DNA of 9,587 bases from Gemmatimonadales bacterium UBA4456 (GTDB taxonomy: Bacteria; Gemmatimonadota; Gemmatimonadetes; Longimicrobiales; Gaopeijiaceae), in contig DGOW01000017.1 in the NCBI GenBank assembly GCA_002390225.1, positions 1 through 9,587 on the forward strand, given 5' to 3'. A program made the position numbers and the translations under genes. Shown one piece after another: positions 7,439-9,587 of this stretch (positions are counted from its first letter, which is position 1; each line of letters starts with the position of its first letter). The notes beneath the pieces are model-generated. The model did not search any database and had not been told where the DNA came from. It saw nothing but the letters and a program-made list of their open reading frames with translations.

Positions 7439-8595
7439 GCGTTGCTCCGGAGGCGGTGCCAGACTGCGGTCACAACTTCGGCACCGCGGTCGACGTCGGC
7501 TTCTGTAGTCCCACGACAGACCGAGAGTCGCACCGTGGCGAGCGGGTCGTCCGTCCCGTAGAGCGCGGCGATCACGTGGCTCCCAGCCATTGCCCCGCTG
7601 TGGCACGCAGATCCACCGGAAGCGGCGACACCCTCCAGGTCCAGTGCCATGAGGAATGCGGCACCATCGATGACCTCAGGGATTCCCAGGCTGAGCACGT
7701 GCGGGGCCAGCTGCCCATCTGCGCAGTTCACGCGGAGGCCAGGAATCTGAGCAACAAGTCTGGCCTGCAGACGGTCGCGCACGGCGGCCATTCGGGCACC
7801 CGCCACGGCGAGGTCAGCGACCGCCAGATGGATGGCCTCCGCCAGGCCTACGGCCCCTGCGACGTCTTCCGTGCCCGGCCGGAGCGATCGTTCCTGCCCT
7901 CCACCAAAGATCAGGGGCTCCACCTCGACGCCGGCTTGGACGTATAGGACACCGCACCCACGCGGACCGCCGAGCTTGTGCCCTGTCGCGGTAAGCAGGT
8001 CCACTCCGCTTTCTGCCACATCGATGCGGACCTTCCCAACGGCTTGAGAGGCATCCGTATGCACGATGCCGCCCAGCTCTTTCGCCCAGGAGACGACGTG
8101 GTCGATGGGGAGGAGGAGGCCCGTTTCGTTATTGGCCCACATGACGGAAGCGAGGAACGGGCGTGCGGCGAGATCCATGGACACGCTGAGCAGATCGAGG
8201 GTGCCGTCTATAGCCACCGGAATGACGCGCATCTCGGCTTCTGCACGTTTGTGCAGCCACTCCGCAGGCTCGAGGACCGCGCTGTGCTCGATTGCGGAGA
8301 CGAGGACGATCGGCGTTCTGGGGGGATTCGTCTTGGCCATGGCTCTCACACCCCCGATCAACGCGAGGTTGTCGGACTCCGTTCCACCTCGGACGAATCG
8401 GACCTCGGAGGGACTGGCTCCGATCGCGGTCGCAAGTCTTGCTCTCGCGTCTTCGAGCGCAGCAGCGGCTGCCTGGCCCCATCGGTGAGAACTCGAGGGA
8501 TTGCCGAACGTCGCCGACAGATACGGCTCCATGGCGGCGAGCACGTCCTCCCGTAGAGGAGTCGTCGCGGCGTGGTCGAGATAGACGTTGGACAT
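7435..8595 (-). CDS. Cysteine desulfurase (NifS/IscS class V aminotransferase; YrvO-like)
   Basis: The product is a 386-residue PLP enzyme that converts cysteine to alanine and holds the sulfur as a persulfide. It opens with the family hallmark YLDHAATTPLREDVL. Visible active-site residues are the H104 ring-stacking histidine (AIEHSAV), D181 and Q184 (HTDASQAVGK), the PLP-binding lysine K207 (ATGHKLGGPRG) and the catalytic cysteine C331 (GGSACHSGA). The SACHSG loop and overall length fit group I desulfurases. No iscU, iscA or sufU lies nearby. The gene instead overlaps mnmA by 4 nt, so a dedicated role feeding sulfur to tRNA thiolation is likely, as known for YrvO-MnmA in B. subtilis; a shared role in Fe-S assembly cannot be ruled out. 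ATG 8595 has no strong ribosome site, but the frame has no better start. It is the first gene of this minus-strand unit. No symbol is given because iscS, nifS or yrvO would each over-specify it. Confidence 0.95.
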   Translation of the reverse strand: MSNVYLDHAATTPLREDVLAAMEPYLSATFGNPSSSHRWGQAAAAALEDARARLATAIGASPSEVRFVRGGTESDNLALIGGVRAMAKTNPPRTPIVLVSAIEHSAVLEPAEWLHKRAEAEMRVIPVAIDGTLDLLSVSMDLAARPFLASVMWANNETGLLLPIDHVVSWAKELGGIVHTDASQAVGKVRIDVAESGVDLLTATGHKLGGPRGCGVLYVQAGVEVEPLIFGGGQERSLRPGTEDVAGAVGLAEAIHLAVADLAVAGARMAAVRDRLQARLVAQIPGLRVNCADGQLAPHVLSLGIPEVIDGAAFLMALDLEGVAASGGSACHSGAMAGSHVIAALYGTDDPLATVRLSVCRGTTEADVDRGAEVVTAVWHRLRSNA

Positions 8596-8610
8596 GGATG
8601 AAGCGCTGAT

Positions 8611-8638
8611 TTGCCTAGGATGGAGCGACCCCTAAGTT
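8611..8638 (+). promoter_or_regulatory. Candidate sigma-70-like promoter for the HIRAN-like gene
   Basis: TTGCCT (8611-8616) and TAAGTT (8633-8638) are separated by 16 nt. They keep TTG-C of the -35 consensus and the most conserved T, A and final T of the -10. They lie in the 90-nt gap between divergent genes, and a start near 8645 would leave a leader of about 40 nt. Matches of this quality arise by chance in such sequence, so this is only a candidate. No clear promoter for the opposite cysteine desulfurase gene was found. Confidence 0.25.
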
Positions 8639-8664
8639 AATCGGGTAGGGCTGAGCGCCCACCA

Positions 8665-8675
8665 CGCGACTCGCG
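8665..8675. repeat. Short inverted repeat CGCGA-C-TCGCG in the divergent region
   Basis: A perfect 5-bp inverted repeat with a one-base centre ends 10 nt before the ATG at 8686. It could be an operator half-site pair or simply a chance GC-rich palindrome. It lies downstream of the candidate promoter at 8611-8638. Confidence 0.3.
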
Positions 8676-8685
8676 CGAAGTCTGA

Positions 8686-9027
8686 ATGCCGCGATTGACC
8701 CCGCCGTTTCCACCCGGAAAGCCCAAGAGCTTCAGGGCCACCGTCCATGGGACTGTATTCGCGGGGCGCGACCGACACATTGAGCGGCTTCACGACGGCG
8801 AGCTCGTTCGACTGATTGCTGATCCACCAGGCCAGAATGAACCCGAGGTATGGGTTCACATGTCGACAGGAGAGCCGATCGGGCACCTTCCACCAGAAGT
8901 CTGTTGGTGGCTGTGGCCATGGATGACGAGTGGTGGAATTGCGTCAGCGGTCTTGCTGCAGGTTCGTGGCGCAGACGTACCGTCATGGCGCCGGCTGCTG
9001 CTCGAGGTCTCCTGCATGACCCCATAG
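8686..9027 (+). CDS. Small stand-alone HIRAN-domain-like protein
   Basis: The product is 113 residues. From about residue 16 to 110 it follows the HIRAN pattern: a first strand HGTVFAGRDRHIERL (21-35), then DGELVRLIADP (37-47), a strand VWVH (55-58), the hallmark GEPIGHLPPE (62-71), a tryptophan-rich helix (CWWLWPW, 73-79), and a closing strand region RRLLLEVSC (102-110). HIRAN domains, best known from HLTF/Rad5 helicases, bind DNA with a free 3' end; bacterial stand-alone forms have no settled function. A proline-rich N-terminus (PPFPPGKPK) precedes the domain. An in-frame TGA directly before ATG 8686 fixes the start, and only a weak GAAG lies upstream. The gene is divergent from the desulfurase operon and ends 5 nt from convergent bshB1. 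Overlapping minus-strand frames here are arginine/serine-rich shadows. The domain call is from memory of the pattern, so moderate confidence. Confidence 0.68.
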   Translation: MPRLTPPFPPGKPKSFRATVHGTVFAGRDRHIERLHDGELVRLIADPPGQNEPEVWVHMSTGEPIGHLPPEVCWWLWPWMTSGGIASAVLLQVRGADVPSWRRLLLEVSCMTP

Positions 9028-9032
9028 CGACG

Positions 9033-9587
9033 TCAGAACGTGGAGACACCCAGCTCCGAGATCTCGTCGACCTCCATCGCCTCATCGATACGGTATGGCT
9101 CGCCATAGCGTACCCGAATTAGTGAGCCGTAATGAGCCATTTTAGCCCTGATCTGAGCGATCAGTTCTCGGCCACCTCCCGGGTAGACCTCACCGGCCTG
9201 TGTCGCGCCATCGAACTGTGACTGGTAGGCCGCGATCGCATCCAACTTCCGGTCCATCTGATCGGTGACATCGACGACGAAGTCCGGTGGGCCGGCGTCC
9301 TCACGGAAGGCCGTCGCATAGACCAGCTTATGTGGGCGGAATGGCTCGCCCGGCACCTCCAGCTTCCGTAATGCCGAGAGGAAGCACGCGTCGCGGACGA
9401 GCTCCGAAGTGACCCTGTGGTCGCGATGGCGCCCGTGCTTCCAGTGCGTAATCACAACACGCGGCCGGAAGGCCCGGATCAGTGCAGCGACGACGAGTCG
9501 GGAGTCATGGTCATTCCGCAGGCTCGAGTCGGGCAGCTCCGCGCAGGCTCGAAGCGCTAAGCCCATCCGCGCGCCCGCATTGCTGGC
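9033..9587 (-). CDS. bshB1: Bacillithiol biosynthesis deacetylase BshB1, C-terminal part (5' end outside window)
   Basis: This LmbE/PIG-L-type zinc deacetylase removes the acetyl group from GlcNAc-malate, the second step of bacillithiol synthesis. About 184 residues are visible and the frame is open to the window edge, so the start at 9566 is not real; the N-terminal AHPDD zinc motif lies outside. Family features seen are LPDSSLRNDHDSR (near the visible start), RPRVVITHWKHGRHRDH with the C-terminal zinc/active-site histidine cluster (usually HPDH, here HRDH), ELVRDACFLSALRKL, FVVDVTDQMDRKLDAIAAYQSQF and the strongly diagnostic YGSLIRVRYGEPYRI near the end. The full protein would be about 235-240 residues. 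It converges with the HIRAN-like gene, stops 5 nt apart. Other LmbE-family deacetylases are possible, but the YGSLI-x-VRYGEP block points to BshB1. No bshA or bshC is visible. Confidence 0.88.
   Translation of the reverse strand, partial: ASNAGARMGLALRACAELPDSSLRNDHDSRLVVAALIRAFRPRVVITHWKHGRHRDHRVTSELVRDACFLSALRKLEVPGEPFRPHKLVYATAFREDAGPPDFVVDVTDQMDRKLDAIAAYQSQFDGATQAGEVYPGGGRELIAQIRAKMAHYGSLIRVRYGEPYRIDEAMEVDEISELGVSTF

Noticed and set aside
7436..7606. 56-residue N-terminal extension of MnmA in the same frame
   Set aside because: The extension is Arg-rich, overlaps the conserved end of the desulfurase gene, and the family start MSRVLVAMSGG matches ATG 7438 precisely.
7978..8556. 192-codon plus-strand frame opposite the cysteine desulfurase
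   Set aside because: It overlaps the intact active-site-bearing desulfurase gene on the other strand. Its composition (His/Arg/Gly-rich) looks like a mirror frame.
9057..9066. Perfect palindrome CGAGATCTCG
   Set aside because: It lies inside conserved bshB1 coding sequence; a 10-bp palindrome there is compatible with chance and codon choice.
8732..9106. 124-codon minus-strand frame overlapping the HIRAN-like gene
   Set aside because: It is Arg/Ser-rich without domain signal, whereas the plus-strand frame has a clear HIRAN-like pattern. It also overlaps the end of bshB1.

Overview
The window reads as a chromosomal housekeeping segment of a high-GC bacterium. The gene order dnaX-ybaB-recR, followed by a myxobacterial-type MglA GTPase, pgsA, cinA, grpE and dnaJ, together with a bacillithiol-type BshB1 deacetylase, suggests Gemmatimonadota or a related soil or marine lineage. 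This assignment is an inference from gene content and order, because no rRNA or other strong phylogenetic marker lies in the window. I found no phage, transposon, CRISPR, toxin-antitoxin, defence or biosynthetic cluster, and no tRNA or rRNA gene.

Left block, plus strand, 1-6377. Nine genes run in one direction with small gaps. They are the 3' part of dnaX (clamp-loader tau/gamma), ybaB/ebfC (nucleoid-associated protein), recR (recombination mediator), an unidentified ~104-residue membrane-anchored protein, mglA (Ras-like polarity GTPase), pgsA (phosphatidylglycerophosphate synthase family), cinA (NMN deamidase / nucleotide pyrophosphatase family), grpE and dnaJ (Hsp70 co-chaperones). The larger breaks are 169-175 nt before mglA and 60 nt before grpE, so there are probably two or three transcription units: replication/repair, then polarity/lipid/cofactor salvage, then heat-shock co-chaperones.

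Middle block, minus strand, 8595-6374. A cysteine desulfurase and the tRNA 2-thiouridylase MnmA are joined by a 4-nt ATGA overlap. They form a compact sulfur-transfer pair for tRNA wobble-uridine thiolation, resembling the YrvO-MnmA pair of Bacillus subtilis. The mnmA and dnaJ stop codons overlap tail-to-tail on the palindrome CTAG.

Right block, 8596-9587. A 90-nt divergent region leads to a small plus-strand gene (8686-9027) whose product looks like a stand-alone HIRAN-domain protein. Five bases further on is the 3' part of a convergent bshB1 gene (bacillithiol biosynthesis), which runs off the right edge.

Most of the window is ordinary. The points most worth a second look are the stand-alone HIRAN-like protein, the MglA GTPase with intact catalytic residues but no MglB partner nearby, the unidentified anchored protein before it, the terminator-less convergent junctions, and an in-frame hexanucleotide repeat in the dnaX linker.
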